This document shows positions 34,227 to 43,282 of a stretch of DNA of 64,000 bases, piece after piece. The stretch spans positions 94,313-158,312 of the forward strand of contig NZ_BAABGM010000016.1 of the NCBI RefSeq assembly GCF_039541575.1, written 5' to 3'. Below the pieces are notes generated by a model. That model searched no databases, was not told the DNA's origin, and worked only from the letters and a program-made list of their open reading frames with translations. Origin of the DNA: Fodinibacter luteus (lineage in GTDB: Bacteria > Actinomycetota > Actinomycetes > Actinomycetales > Dermatophilaceae). The first letter of the stretch is position 1, and the number at the start of each line of letters is the position of its first letter. Made by a program: the position numbers and the translations under genes.

Positions 34227-35142
34227 ATGCCGCGCTTCGCGGGGTTTGCGACGTTCGCGCTGCTGCCTAGGCTCGAGGACGTGGAGCACGCCGACCCGGC
34301 CGTTGTCGGCGTCCCGTTCGACTCCGGCACGAGCTTCCGGCCGGGTGCGCGGTTCGGGCCGGCGCACATCCGTGAGCACTCCCGTCAGCTCCACCCGTAC
34401 CACCAGGATCCATGAGGTTCTCCCGTTCCGGAACCTGCAGGTTGCCGATGCCGGCTACATCGGCGTTGGTCCGTATGACATCGCGCGGGCGGTAGAGACG
34501 ATCCAGTCCAGCGCCCAGACGCTGACCTCCTCGGGTAACCGGATCCTGGCGCTGGGCGGCGACCACACGATCGCCCTGCTTTGCTGCGCACCGCGGCTGC
34601 CGCTCACGGCCCCGTGGCTGTGCTGCACTTCGACGCCCATCTGGACACCTGGGACGTGTTGCGCGGGGCCACGCTCTGGCACGGCTCGCCGTTCCGTCGG
34701 GCCGAAGAGCAAGGGCTCCTCGACTTGGATCATTGCCAGCACGTCGGCATCCGCGGCGGCGTCTAGGGGCCGAGCGGTCTGGAGGACGACCAACGAGCGG
34801 GCTTCGAGATCATCCGCAGCGAGGGGTTCCAGGACCGCACCGCCCAGGACATCGCAGAGAAGGTGCGGCGGCGGCTGGGGTCGGGTCCGGTGTACGTGTC
34901 GGTCGACATCGACATGCTCGACCCCGCCCATGCGCCGGGGACCGGCACCCCCGGAGGTCGCGGGGCTCAGCACCCGCGAGTTCTTCACGGTGCTGCGCCG
35001 TCTACGCGGGCTCAACATCGTCGGTGGCGACGTCGTCGAGGTGGCACCCGCCTACGACCACGCCGGCCTCACCGGGCTCGCGGCGACACACACGGGATGG
35101 GAGCTGCTGACCCTCATGGGCCCGGGAACGTCCCAGCCATAG
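34227..35142 (+). pseudogene. Broken agmatinase/arginase family gene
   Basis: The ureohydrolase fold can be followed across the whole span but only by switching frames. It reads GVPFDSGTSFRPGARFGPAHIR in the first frame to about 34410, shifts for ILALGGDHTIALL to about 34580, returns for VAVLHFDAHLDTWD, meets an in-frame TAG at 34764-34766, continues to SVDIDMLDPAHAPGTG (about 34950), and shifts again for VVEVAPAYDHA to the end. The manganese-binding motifs GGDH, DAHLD and DIDMLDP are all still recognisable, so inactivation is recent. Alternatively several sequencing indels could be involved, but three shifts plus a stop make decay more likely. Confidence 0.85.
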
Positions 35143-35351
35143 GGCGCGGCCCCGCCACGTGCACGCCAGCGCTCCTCGGCCCATCGTCCGTGCTCGTCAT
35201 GGGCTTGCGGCGACGACGTCGTCGCGGTGCTCGTCACGGAGCCGCCGGGTTCTCGACGGTCCGTGCCGGTGCTAGCGTGAAGGTGGAGGCGGGACTTGGC
35301 ACCGCCGGCAACGAGCGCGCACGGTTCGCCTCCTTCGAGGGAGTGTGGATC

Positions 35352-36089
35352 ATGTCAGGCAAGACCGACCGGCGCGGGGCGTCGGGTGCACAGACACCGC
35401 AACCACCGATGGGGGTGGATTCCGCCGAAAGGGCACGGGCGACACCGGGGACTTCGTCGGGTATGTCAGCGACCCGGATCACGGTCACTGCTTTGGGCCT
35501 GCTCTCCGCGACCGTTGGGGTGGAGCATGGGCTCGGCGCCATCGAGCAGGGAACCGACGCGCCGCCGGGTCTGGTGTTCCGGTCCTGGCCGGATGCCGCG
35601 GCGTTCGACGCGTTGGGCGGTGAGCCCGCGCTCACGCTCGTCCCAAATCTGCTCATCACCGGTGTTCTCGCGGTGCTCACCTGCGTGGCCCTCGGCGTCT
35701 GGACCCTCTGGGGAGCGCACCACCGCCTGTGGGGTGCGGGACTGGTGGCGCTCTCGATGCTGCAGCTGCTCTGCGGGGGTGGGTTCGGGCCGCCGATCAT
35801 CGGCTTGGTGGCCGGACTGCTGGCTACCCGGGTGGGGCACACCTGGGCTACGCCTGGCGGTCGCGCCACGGACCTGGCTGCCCGGCTGTGGCCGTGGCCG
35901 CTGGTCCTCGCCGTGAGCAGCTTCCTGATGCTGGTCCCCGGCTTTCAGATCCTGTTCGTCCTGAGCGGGTCGGTCAGCCCAACCCTAGTGGGCCCGGTCA
36001 CCCTGGCCGCGTTCGCCAGCACCGCCCTTGCGGTGATCTCCGCCCGTGCGTCGGATCGCGTGGTGGCGAGGCGTTCGGCGCCGGCCTGA
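35352..36089 (+). CDS. Hypothetical multi-pass membrane protein
   Basis: A 245-residue protein. About 40 polar residues precede five or six hydrophobic segments: around ITVTALGLLSATVGVEHG, LTLVPNLLITGVLAVL, WGAGLVALSMLQLLCGG, WPLVLAVSSFLMLVPG and VGPVTLAAFASTALAV. I do not recognise a characterised family. ATG at 35352 follows a GAGGGAG purine run; a GTG 9 bases upstream is an alternative. A perfect 11-base hairpin follows the gene at 36107-36132. Confidence 0.7.
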   Translation: MSGKTDRRGASGAQTPQPPMGVDSAERARATPGTSSGMSATRITVTALGLLSATVGVEHGLGAIEQGTDAPPGLVFRSWPDAAAFDALGGEPALTLVPNLLITGVLAVLTCVALGVWTLWGAHHRLWGAGLVALSMLQLLCGGGFGPPIIGLVAGLLATRVGHTWATPGGRATDLAARLWPWPLVLAVSSFLMLVPGFQILFVLSGSVSPTLVGPVTLAAFASTALAVISARASDRVVARRSAPA

Positions 36090-36106
36090 GCCGCAGGCGA
36101 CCCGGT

Positions 36107-36132
36107 CGAGTGGTGGCGCCAGCCACCACTCG
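36107..36132 (+). terminator. Perfect hairpin after the membrane-protein gene
   Basis: CGAGTGGTGGC and GCCACCACTCG pair perfectly over 11 bases around a 4-base loop, 18 bases after the stop codon at 36089. A likely intrinsic-type terminator. Confidence 0.65.
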
Positions 36133-36140
36133 TTGAGCAG

Positions 36141-36557
36141 ATGAGGACCCGAGAAGTCCTTCGCGAACTGCTGCGCAGCCATGAGACCGACACGCCACCC
36201 TCGACCCTCCAGGCGTGGGAGACGACGGTGCGCGATTGGGTGGAGTCGGCCTGGGGCGCGGTGCCGGCATTGCTGCTGGTCCGTTTCCCCAGGCCGCTCG
36301 CCGAACCCGGCGTGCGACTTTCACCGCACCGGGCTCTCCATGGTCTCTGCCGTGGGTTGGTTCAGGCAGCCTGGACCCAGGGGTTGGGGATCTGGTTGCC
36401 CCGGATGGCTTCGGAGTGGCTGCGCCGACCGACCGAACCGGACGCGGAGTTCATCCGTCGTTGGGCCGCGGACAGCAAGGCCGCGATCGTCGAAGTGAGC
36501 CACGTGAAAGTAGCCGACCCTTACGCACATGCCGCGGATAGTGACCTTGGCGATTAG
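36141..36557 (+). CDS. Hypothetical protein
   Basis: A 138-residue frame with a charged helical N-terminus (MRTREVLRELLRSHETD) and a central hydrophobic helix around GLVQAAWTQGLGIWLP. No signal peptide and no family I recognise. It begins only 9 bases after the upstream hairpin and has no clear ribosome-binding site, and it converges with the next gene 14 bases on. Codon usage is acceptable but the call is tentative. Confidence 0.45.
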   Translation: MRTREVLRELLRSHETDTPPSTLQAWETTVRDWVESAWGAVPALLLVRFPRPLAEPGVRLSPHRALHGLCRGLVQAAWTQGLGIWLPRMASEWLRRPTEPDAEFIRRWAADSKAAIVEVSHVKVADPYAHAADSDLGD

Positions 36558-36571
36558 CCGATGAGAGGGCA

Positions 36572-37219
36572 CTACCTGAAGTCGGCGCGGGCCTCCTCCA
36601 GTGTCATGTTGCGTCGCTCGTACTGTGCGCGCTCCTGGAGCAGGATTGCCGGCCCGTACGCGGTGTCCGTGCGTGCCGGGATGCCTGAGTGCTCGAGGTA
36701 GTCCAAGAGCAACTCGCGATCGAAGCGGTCGCGCTTGCGCCGGCGGGTGTAACGCTCGGTGGCCTCGAACTCGAACGGCGTTCCCGACGCGTACCACTCC
36801 CATCGCCCGTCGGTGGCCGTGGCCGAGAGTGAGCGGATGTACATCAACGGAGGCTCACCCGCAGGGCCGAAGACCTCCAGCTGTGTCTGCTCGTGACCGG
36901 GCCCATAACGTGGGACAGCGCTGGCCACGACGCACTCAACGTTCAGCGCGCGGCTGATCGCAGGTCCAGGAGCGGTTGAGTCGCCGCCGTACAGCCCGTT
37001 GTTGACAAGCGCCGTCCAGTCGCCACACGGGGCGAGCAGGATTCGCGACCATGGGCTCTCGAAGGGCAGCAGCAGGCTGAGCGCGTCCATCAGGCCGGCA
37101 TTCGCGGGGCTGGCGGTGAATCGCGGTGCGACCGCGTCGGCCACGCCGCCGATCGGGGCGTGGATGAACTGCACGACGGCTCCGAGCGGGTTGGCGGCTC
37201 CTCCGAGCAAGGCAGTCAT
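36572..37219 (-). CDS. Hypothetical protein
   Basis: A 215-residue soluble protein of unknown family. It reads as a mixed alpha/beta protein with LLLPFESPWSRILLAPCGDWTALVNN in the first half and a basic stretch YTRRRKRDRFDRELLLDYLEHSG in the second. The core resembles proteins that contain a small WTAL-type immunity-like domain, but I cannot name it. It is divergent from the DUF7002-like gene with about 100 bases between the starts, so the two may share a promoter region. Confidence 0.6.
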   Translation of the reverse strand: MTALLGGAANPLGAVVQFIHAPIGGVADAVAPRFTASPANAGLMDALSLLLPFESPWSRILLAPCGDWTALVNNGLYGGDSTAPGPAISRALNVECVVASAVPRYGPGHEQTQLEVFGPAGEPPLMYIRSLSATATDGRWEWYASGTPFEFEATERYTRRRKRDRFDRELLLDYLEHSGIPARTDTAYGPAILLQERAQYERRNMTLEEARADFR

Positions 37220-37317
37220 GTTTGGACACTAGCGACAGCACTTTTGCAGTGCCCTCTTCCGCCGCCAGCCGACCGCGTGTTGGATGGGGGCGATCTGGTC
37301 AATGGCAGAGTCTTCTC

Positions 37318-38001
37318 ATGGACGTTTCGGAGCTCATCTCCACGTATCCACGGGTGTTCCACTCCGCCTCAGGACTTGCCTGGCCGTCGATCAAGCAGCA
37401 TGGGCTGTTGTCCACCCAGCGTCTCCTCGACCTCTACCAGGTGAGCCCGCACCGGCAGGTAGAGCTCTTGACGCAACGGCGGTCGGAGTCGGTCGAGCTG
37501 GTGGCTCCGGGCCTGCCTCCGGCCGTGATCCGCGATCAGAAGCCGATGAAGTTCCTGGGGGAGAAGATCGAACCGGGCGGGTCCGTGGAGAGCTTCCTGA
37601 TGGCGATCAACTCCCGCGTCTTCTTCTGGCCGAGCCTCGAACGACTGGAGCGCCTTCGCCAGGCAAAGGAGTACCGCAACTTGGAGCAGGTGATCCTGCA
37701 CGTCGACACGAAGATGCTTGTCGAGCGGTATGAAGACCAGATCGAGCTGTGCCGGTTCAACAGTGGAGCGATTACCCAACGCAACCACCCGTTGCGAAGC
37801 CGTGATTCCTGGGTCGCGATCGACCACTACCCCCATTCTGAGTACCGACGCAAGCATGGTCGAGTTGGGGCTCTTGCTGAAGTCACAGTGCTGGATGCCG
37901 TACCGGACGTCCTCGACATGGTTGCTGACATCGAACATGTGCGGCCGTCGCTCGCCCGCGCCAATGCCGCGCAAGTGGAGCCAGGGCCGAGTGCCTCCTA
38001 G
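37318..38001 (+). CDS. DUF7002-like protein
   Basis: A 227-residue protein beginning MDVSELISTYPRVFHSASG and continuing WPSIKQHGLLSTQRLLDLY, the pattern of the DUF7002 group of uncharacterised proteins. The order of motifs (SIKQHGLLST near the N-terminus, then RVFFWPSLERLERL) is reminiscent of proteins with a DarT/ADP-ribosyltransferase-like architecture, but this is only a resemblance and no activity is known. ATG at 37318 chosen for this conserved start. The stop codon overlaps a copy of the dispersed short repeat (37991-38016). Confidence 0.65.
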   Translation: MDVSELISTYPRVFHSASGLAWPSIKQHGLLSTQRLLDLYQVSPHRQVELLTQRRSESVELVAPGLPPAVIRDQKPMKFLGEKIEPGGSVESFLMAINSRVFFWPSLERLERLRQAKEYRNLEQVILHVDTKMLVERYEDQIELCRFNSGAITQRNHPLRSRDSWVAIDHYPHSEYRRKHGRVGALAEVTVLDAVPDVLDMVADIEHVRPSLARANAAQVEPGPSAS

Positions 38002-38045
38002 CGCCGCCTGTTGGCGCGTCCTGCTGCTCGGGTTTGACGCTGTCC

Positions 38046-38507
38046 CTATTCGAGACTGATCGGCGGTCCCAGTGACCGCACCCCGTATCGAGCGCCGATC
38101 TCACGGATTCTGTCCGGGTCCGGCGCACCTTGCAGGCCCGCGAAGTACGCGCGCTGATCTTCGAACATCCCCTCCAGCCCCGCCGGGGTAGTGACCCCGA
38201 AAGCCCAGACCGGTTCGTCCCCGAGGTTGGCGAACGTATGAGGCACCTGCCGGGGCAGCCACACCAGCTCACCAGCGGACGCCTCGAAGCGGCGGTCCCC
38301 GACCACGAACGTCAGGACCCCGCTGATGACGTAGGCGGCCTCGTCCTCGCGGGTGTGGATATGCAGCCCCGGGCCGGTGGATCGCGCCGGTAGCCGGGCC
38401 TCGCCAAACATGACTGACCCGGCCGTGCGGGCACCCCCAGCGAGAACCTGCCAGGGCCCCGGCTCGCCGGCATCTCGGCGCACGATGAAGGACTCGGTCA
38501 ACGTCAT
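38046..38507 (-). CDS. Cupin domain-containing protein
   Basis: A 153-residue single-domain cupin. Metal ligands are visible in GPGLHIHTREDEAAYVISG (two His and a Glu) and in the second motif VPHTFANLGDEP. Proteins of this kind are often small dioxygenases or sugar-binding cupins; the substrate cannot be inferred. ATG at 38507 was chosen because GAGAGG lies upstream and MTLTESFIVRR is a typical start. Confidence 0.82.
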   Translation of the reverse strand: MTLTESFIVRRDAGEPGPWQVLAGGARTAGSVMFGEARLPARSTGPGLHIHTREDEAAYVISGVLTFVVGDRRFEASAGELVWLPRQVPHTFANLGDEPVWAFGVTTPAGLEGMFEDQRAYFAGLQGAPDPDRIREIGARYGVRSLGPPISLE

Positions 38508-38722
38508 GGACCTCTCCGCCCGCTGATGTTCGCCACCGCCTGATTCTCCGCCCGCACCTGCCAAAGCACCAGAGTCCGGGAAGGCGCGATCGAGCCGTCC
38601 GCGGACCTCGTCGGGCAGCATCGGTGTCTGGCACGGAGCACGCCCTGAGTGACACCCGGCCTGCGTCCATCCGCCGTCAGTCGCCCGCCTCGCGGCCGAC
38701 TCCCTCGCGACCGGGACGCGCA

Positions 38723-39028
38723 TCAACCCTCGATGCGCAGCTCGGTCTCGGCATCGCGGACGACCTCTCGGGACTCGGTGTCTGCCCGCCATTGGCGGTA
38801 CTTCGGTCGGAGGCATGTCCCGCAGGGTCGGTACCCGGCAGCGATGGCGACCTCCTCGTCGGCGAAGAACACCCGGTGCTCGACATACCCTCCCAGTGCA
38901 ATCGCGCGCAACGCTGACGGGCAGTCGAGGCGTCCATAGATCTTGCTGCGCCGATATCCGCCCAGCGTGCCAGGGGTGCCCGACTGGTAGGGCCGTCTGT
39001 CCTCACCCAGCAACGTATATGTCTTCAC
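38723..39028 (-). CDS. Ada-like metal-binding domain protein
   Basis: A 101-residue protein that resembles the N-terminal zinc domain of the Ada alkylation-response protein: GYRPCGTC gives C69 and C72 with exactly Ada numbering, VFFADEEVAIAAGYRP matches the preceding Ada strand, and C36 in GRLDCPS occupies the position of the methyl-acceptor cysteine. The fourth zinc cysteine of Ada is missing, so metal binding may be altered. No DNA-binding AraC part is present. GTG at 39028 gives the common VKTYTLLG start. Confidence 0.75.
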   Translation of the reverse strand: MKTYTLLGEDRRPYQSGTPGTLGGYRRSKIYGRLDCPSALRAIALGGYVEHRVFFADEEVAIAAGYRPCGTCLRPKYRQWRADTESREVVRDAETELRIEG

Positions 39029-39171
39029 GACCCCAGTGTGCGCCTGAAGCAAGGTGCGTCTCTACGACAATCGTCTAGCAGCCGCCTGTTCGCCTCTGTG
39101 GCAGGAGGATCTTCGACCGCTGAGCCAGCAGCTCACCCATGCGCTCCTCGGCCGTAGCCGCTTTTCAGTGT

Positions 39172-39816
39172 CTAGCTGCCGCTCGCGAGCCCGGCTTCTC
39201 GGGCTTTCACGATTGCGGCGGCCCGGTCGGTGACTTGGAGCTTGGTGAAGATGTTGGAGACGTGGTTGCGCACGGTCTTCAGGCTGATCATCAGTGCGTG
39301 GGCTATCGAGGCGTTTCCCTGACCGGCGGCCAGCAGTTGCAGCACCTCGCGCTCCCGTTCGGTGAGTGAGGGAAAGGCTGCGGAGGTGGAACCGGTGCCC
39401 GTGGCGAAGTGCGCGATCACCCGTTGTGCGATCTCAGGGCCGAAGATGGCCTCTCCTGCGGCGGCGGCCTGGATGGCTCGCACGATCTCGTCCTGTTCGG
39501 CGCCCTTCAGCAGGTATCCGCGCGCTCCGGCGCGCATGGCGGCGAACACGGAGTCGTCGTCCTCGAACATCGTCAAGACGATCACGGCTGGTGCTTCGGG
39601 CTGGCGGGTTAGTCGACGGGTCGACTCGATGCCGTCGATGCCGGGCATCCGCAGGTCCATGACCACGACGTCTGGGGCGACCTCTTGTGCCAGCTCCATG
39701 GCGCGCAGGCCGTTCTCCGCCTCGCCGACGACCTGCAACCCGTCCACGCCGTCGAGCATGAGGCAGAGCCCACGGCGGTATGCGGGGTGGTCGTCGGCGA
39801 TCAGGACCCGCGTCAT
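39172..39816 (-). CDS. LuxR/NarL family response regulator
   Basis: A 214-residue response regulator: receiver domain with phospho-acceptor Asp in VVMDLRMPG (about residue 54) and DD at positions 8-9, then a LuxR-type helix-turn-helix with LTEREREVLQLLAAGQGN and LKTVRNHVSNIFTKL. ATG overlaps the stop of the histidine kinase gene by 4 bases, so the two form a two-component system. Target genes are unknown; the nearest candidate is the divergent membrane protein at 41913. Confidence 0.92.
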   Translation of the reverse strand: MTRVLIADDHPAYRRGLCLMLDGVDGLQVVGEAENGLRAMELAQEVAPDVVVMDLRMPGIDGIESTRRLTRQPEAPAVIVLTMFEDDDSVFAAMRAGARGYLLKGAEQDEIVRAIQAAAAGEAIFGPEIAQRVIAHFATGTGSTSAAFPSLTEREREVLQLLAAGQGNASIAHALMISLKTVRNHVSNIFTKLQVTDRAAAIVKAREAGLASGS

Positions 39817-41753
39817 GGTGTGACCTCCGCTTCGATGTCTGTGTCGTGAGGTATGTCGACGAGCGGGAGCACGGCGCGCACGACGAGGCCCCCGTGTAAG
39901 GGGGTGGAGATGGTGCAGCTCCCACCTAGCTCTGCTGCACGTTCCCGCATCGACGTCCAGCCGACTCCTGTCCGGGTCTCTACCGGTGCGCCTCGGCCGT
40001 TGTCCGTGACGGTGACGGCGAGGGCGTCGTCGAGCTCTAACGTCACACGGCACCGGGATGCGCCGGCGTGCCGGGCCGCGTTGGTGACTGCTTCGGAGGC
40101 GATGCGGAACGCGGCCACCTCGACGGCGGCGGGGAGCGGCGGCATCTCCTGGGGACCGTCGACCTCGACGGTGAGGTCGGCCGACAGCGACCCCACCCGT
40201 TGACGGATGGCGTTCAGCAGCCCGACCTCGTCGATGGCTGGGGGGCGCAGGTCGTCCACGAGCCGACGCACCTCGGCGATGGCGGCCCGCGCCTCGTCGC
40301 GGGTCTCCGCGAGCAGGGCCCGACGCTCCCCCTCGGTCGGGCGGGTCTCTGCGGCGTTGAGCTTCAGCACGATCGCGGCGAGTGACGGCCCCAGGCCGTC
40401 GTGCAAGTCCCGCCGCAGACGTCGACGTTCCTCCTCGCGCGCGGTGACCAGGCCGGCGCGAGAGCGCACCAGCTGCGCGTTGAGTCGTTCTGCGCCGACC
40501 AGGACGGCGGCGTACTTGGCCAGGTCGTGGAACAGCTCCGTATCCGCTGCGGAGAACTGCCTGCCCGGGGGGACGCCGACAGCCAGGTCGCCGAGGCGAA
40601 CGCCTCGGTGGACCAGGGGTGCCCTGAGGACCCTTTCCCCGGGTTCGGGTTCACTGTCCTCCTCGACCCACGCCTGCTCCACCTTGAGTGCCTCCGCGAC
40701 CGTGGCGGTGATCGACTCGGTCAGCCCCAGGGGGTCGGCGAGCTCGGCCCGGTCCGCCAGCATCCTCAGGGCTTCGTGAGGCTGGGACCGGTAGCCGTAC
40801 ACCGCGCGCTCGATCCGCCTCCTCAGCCAGGCGTGCGCCGGCTGGACGGCGACCGCAACGACAGCAGCCGCGAACAGGCCTGCCGCCGACCGGTTGGTGA
40901 GCAGTCGTTCGGTCAGCAGGAGAAGCGCGGCGTACAGCACGATCACGCCCAGCGACAGTGCCCCGTACGTCAGTGCCCGGCTGAGGACGAGCTCGACGTC
41001 GAACAGGCCCCACCGCAGGATGCCGATGCCGATGCCGACCGGGATCGCGCTGAGGCCCACGGCAAGGATCGGGTAGACCACTGCATCGCTGTTGATGTCG
41101 AGGAAGTAGGTCGTCCACAGCAGGCCCATCATGGCGGGGAGGCTCAGCGCTGACAGCGCGAACCACTGCAGCTGCAGCCGCTCCTGCCCGGTGGACCGGT
41201 TGTAGCGCCGGCGGGCCGAGATCACGGCGCCCACGAGGCTGGCCGGTACGAAGGCGAGCGCGACCAGGCCCACCACGCCGGCCACCGGCTGGCTCAGGGT
41301 GGGAAGCGGCGGCTCGTGGCTGGGAAACACCTCGACGAAACCAGACCGATCGCCCGCCGCCGCGAGCATGAAGACGACGTACCCGGCCACGAACGCCACG
41401 ATCCACGTCGCCCAGCCGCGCGAGAGTGCATGCCCGTCCGGGAAGAGGTAGGCGATCAGCACGGGGCACACGATCGCAAGCACCCAGCCTCCCTGGAGCA
41501 GCTGGCCCGCCACGAAGGTCCACTGGTTGTCACCGCCTCCGCCGGGGGCCATCGCGGCAACCAGACAGGACTGCACCGCAAGCAACCAGCCGATGCGGTG
41601 CGTCGGGTGGCGACGCAGGACGAGCAACGCCACAGCACCCGTCACGCCTACCACGGCACCGATCATGACGCTCGACCAGCCCGCGAAGCCGGATCCGACC
41701 GCCACCAACCCGAGGGCGGGTAGCAGCACCGCCACTCGCCACAGCTTCGTCAT
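39813..41753 (-). CDS. Sensor histidine kinase, HisKA_3 type
   Basis: A 646-residue kinase with eight or so hydrophobic segments in the first 330 residues, then a GAF-like region, and a HisKA_3 dimerisation/phosphoacceptor helix RRDLHDGLGPSLAAI (His near 449) followed by an HATPase_c domain ending GVGWTSMRERAAELGG. This is the NarX/DegS-like family that pairs with LuxR-type regulators, here the gene downstream. Start ATG at 41753 precedes the first membrane segment; upstream sequence is not membrane-like. The signal sensed is unknown. Confidence 0.9.
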   Translation of the reverse strand: MTKLWRVAVLLPALGLVAVGSGFAGWSSVMIGAVVGVTGAVALLVLRRHPTHRIGWLLAVQSCLVAAMAPGGGGDNQWTFVAGQLLQGGWVLAIVCPVLIAYLFPDGHALSRGWATWIVAFVAGYVVFMLAAAGDRSGFVEVFPSHEPPLPTLSQPVAGVVGLVALAFVPASLVGAVISARRRYNRSTGQERLQLQWFALSALSLPAMMGLLWTTYFLDINSDAVVYPILAVGLSAIPVGIGIGILRWGLFDVELVLSRALTYGALSLGVIVLYAALLLLTERLLTNRSAAGLFAAAVVAVAVQPAHAWLRRRIERAVYGYRSQPHEALRMLADRAELADPLGLTESITATVAEALKVEQAWVEEDSEPEPGERVLRAPLVHRGVRLGDLAVGVPPGRQFSAADTELFHDLAKYAAVLVGAERLNAQLVRSRAGLVTAREEERRRLRRDLHDGLGPSLAAIVLKLNAAETRPTEGERRALLAETRDEARAAIAEVRRLVDDLRPPAIDEVGLLNAIRQRVGSLSADLTVEVDGPQEMPPLPAAVEVAAFRIASEAVTNAARHAGASRCRVTLELDDALAVTVTDNGRGAPVETRTGVGWTSMRERAAELGGSCTISTPLHGGLVVRAVLPLVDIPHDTDIEAEVTP

Positions 41754-41792
41754 CGCACCAGTGTGTCGACTCGGCCACTCGACGTCACCACG

Positions 41793-41811
41793 CCCGGGAA
41801 CAGTTCCCGGG
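41793..41811. promoter_or_regulatory. Perfect 19-bp palindrome in the divergent promoter region
   Basis: CCCGGGAAC and GTTCCCGGG are perfect inverted arms around a single A. It lies 40 bases upstream of the histidine kinase start and about 100 bases upstream of the divergent membrane-protein start. A dimeric regulator, possibly the LuxR response regulator, could bind here. Confidence 0.5.
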
Positions 41812-41912
41812 TGGACCGGGACGCCCGCATCATGCGGACGGGTCAGCGGGAGCGCGAGGGTGACATGGCCGGCGAGGGCCGCCGGAGAACTCACCATCAC
41901 AAGGAGGCGGCC

Positions 41913-42575
41913 ATGCCGCTCAGTAGGTTCGAGAAGATGCTCCCCTGGAGCGGCGTGCTCGCCGGCCTCGCCTGGATCGGGCAGGACGCTTTGGCCAACA
42001 CATCGACTTCCGAGGAACCCGGGGGCGCCTCACTGGCAGTGGTGAACGCCCACCTCTCCCGCAACGTCGCGAGTATGGCGTGCATCGTCGTGATGGGGGT
42101 GGCCCTGCTCTTCTTCGCCACCGCCGTTCGCAACCTGCTGCGCTCGGGAGAGGCTCGCGAGGCGACCTACTCCAGCGTCGCCTACGGAGGGTGGATCACC
42201 GTCTCGGCGGCCCTCGGTCAGATGGCACTGTGGGACAAGGCGCTGCTGTCCGCCGCCGAGGACGACAACGCCGGAGCCGTGCAGACTCTGGGCTACGCCC
42301 AGTACTTCGGCTGGCTCGCGATGGGCGTGGGGATTGCGGCAGCGTTCATCGCCATCGGACTGGGCGGAGTCCGAAGCGCCGTCCTGCCCAAGTGGTTCGC
42401 CATCACCACACTCGTCCTCGGCGTGCTCGCCCTGCTCGGAGCGGCAGGCATCCCACCGGGCGGTCTGGTGAACTACCTGTTGCTGCCGTTCTGGCTGGTC
42501 GCTGCATCGGTCATCATCGCCCGCCGACAGCACACCGCCGCAGCAGCACCCATCCCGACCGCCATCTCCGCGTGA
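41913..42575 (+). CDS. Hypothetical membrane protein
   Basis: A 220-residue protein with six hydrophobic segments, the first (FEKMLPWSGVLAGLAWIG) close to the N-terminus and the last LLLPFWLVAASVIIARR near the end. No catalytic motif is evident. AAGGAGG at 41901-41907 gives a strong ribosome-binding site for ATG at 41913. Divergent from the two-component system, which makes it a candidate target. A strong terminator hairpin follows (42626-42654). Confidence 0.75.
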   Translation: MPLSRFEKMLPWSGVLAGLAWIGQDALANTSTSEEPGGASLAVVNAHLSRNVASMACIVVMGVALLFFATAVRNLLRSGEAREATYSSVAYGGWITVSAALGQMALWDKALLSAAEDDNAGAVQTLGYAQYFGWLAMGVGIAAAFIAIGLGGVRSAVLPKWFAITTLVLGVLALLGAAGIPPGGLVNYLLLPFWLVAASVIIARRQHTAAAAPIPTAISA

Positions 42576-42625
42576 CACCGCTCCGTCGCCGGCTCGCGCG
42601 GCGAGCCTGAGCAGGCTCCGATGTG

Positions 42626-42654
42626 CCCTCACCTGGACCTAAACCAGGTGAGGG
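42626..42654 (+). terminator. Strong hairpin terminator
   Basis: CCCTCACCTGG (42626-42636) pairs perfectly with CCAGGTGAGGG (42644-42654) around ACCTAAA, 51 bases after the membrane-protein stop codon. Confidence 0.75.
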
Positions 42655-42825
42655 TGCTCGGCGTCATGTCAGGTCACGTGACGGGGACGCAACGACCTCG
42701 GCGGTCTGGGCCGGCCCCGCAGCGCCAGCGGAGGTGCGTCTCTTCGCCGCCAGCCGACCCAAGGTGGTCGGTGACTGCGTGACTGTTGGCCCGGCTCTCC
42801 CACGGGCTCGGCGTACCGTCTCCGC

Positions 42826-43155
42826 ATGGTGCGCATTGGAGCGATAGTCCTGAACGTCTCTGACACTGGCCGAGGGGGAGATTTCTGGAGCCGGGCGCTG
42901 GGATACCAACGCGGAGACAACCCCCACTTTCTTCTGCCCAGTGCCGGTGGCGGGCCGCGGCTGCACCTGGACGCGACCGACCGCACCCACCTCGACCTCT
43001 GGGCAGCAGACGAAGATGAACAGCTTGCTGAGGTCGAGCGGCTCCAGGCACTCGGCGCCACGCGCGTCGCGTGGGACTACCCCGAGGACGCGGACTTCGT
43101 GGTCCTTGCAGACCCCGACGGCAACGTGTTCTGCGTTGTCAACGCTGGCGCTTGA
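42826..43155 (+). CDS. VOC family (glyoxalase-like) protein
   Basis: A 109-residue single VOC module: VRIGAIVLNVSDTGRGGDFWSRALGY starts the first beta-alpha-beta-beta-beta unit and VLADPDGNVFCVVN ends the second. The usual metal ligand His near the start of strand 1 is replaced (LNV), so it may be a binding or resistance protein rather than a metalloenzyme. ATG at 42826 is the only good start. Confidence 0.85.
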   Translation: MVRIGAIVLNVSDTGRGGDFWSRALGYQRGDNPHFLLPSAGGGPRLHLDATDRTHLDLWAADEDEQLAEVERLQALGATRVAWDYPEDADFVVLADPDGNVFCVVNAGA

Positions 43156-43282
43156 CTCCTCAGCCAGCCGATCCTGGCGTTGGGCGCCCTTGGCCTCCCT
43201 CGACACTATGCGGAAGTCCGAAGTCCAACGGCCGTCACTGCGGCCGCGATTCGGGCTGTTCGTTCCGGGTGGGCGCGGCCTC

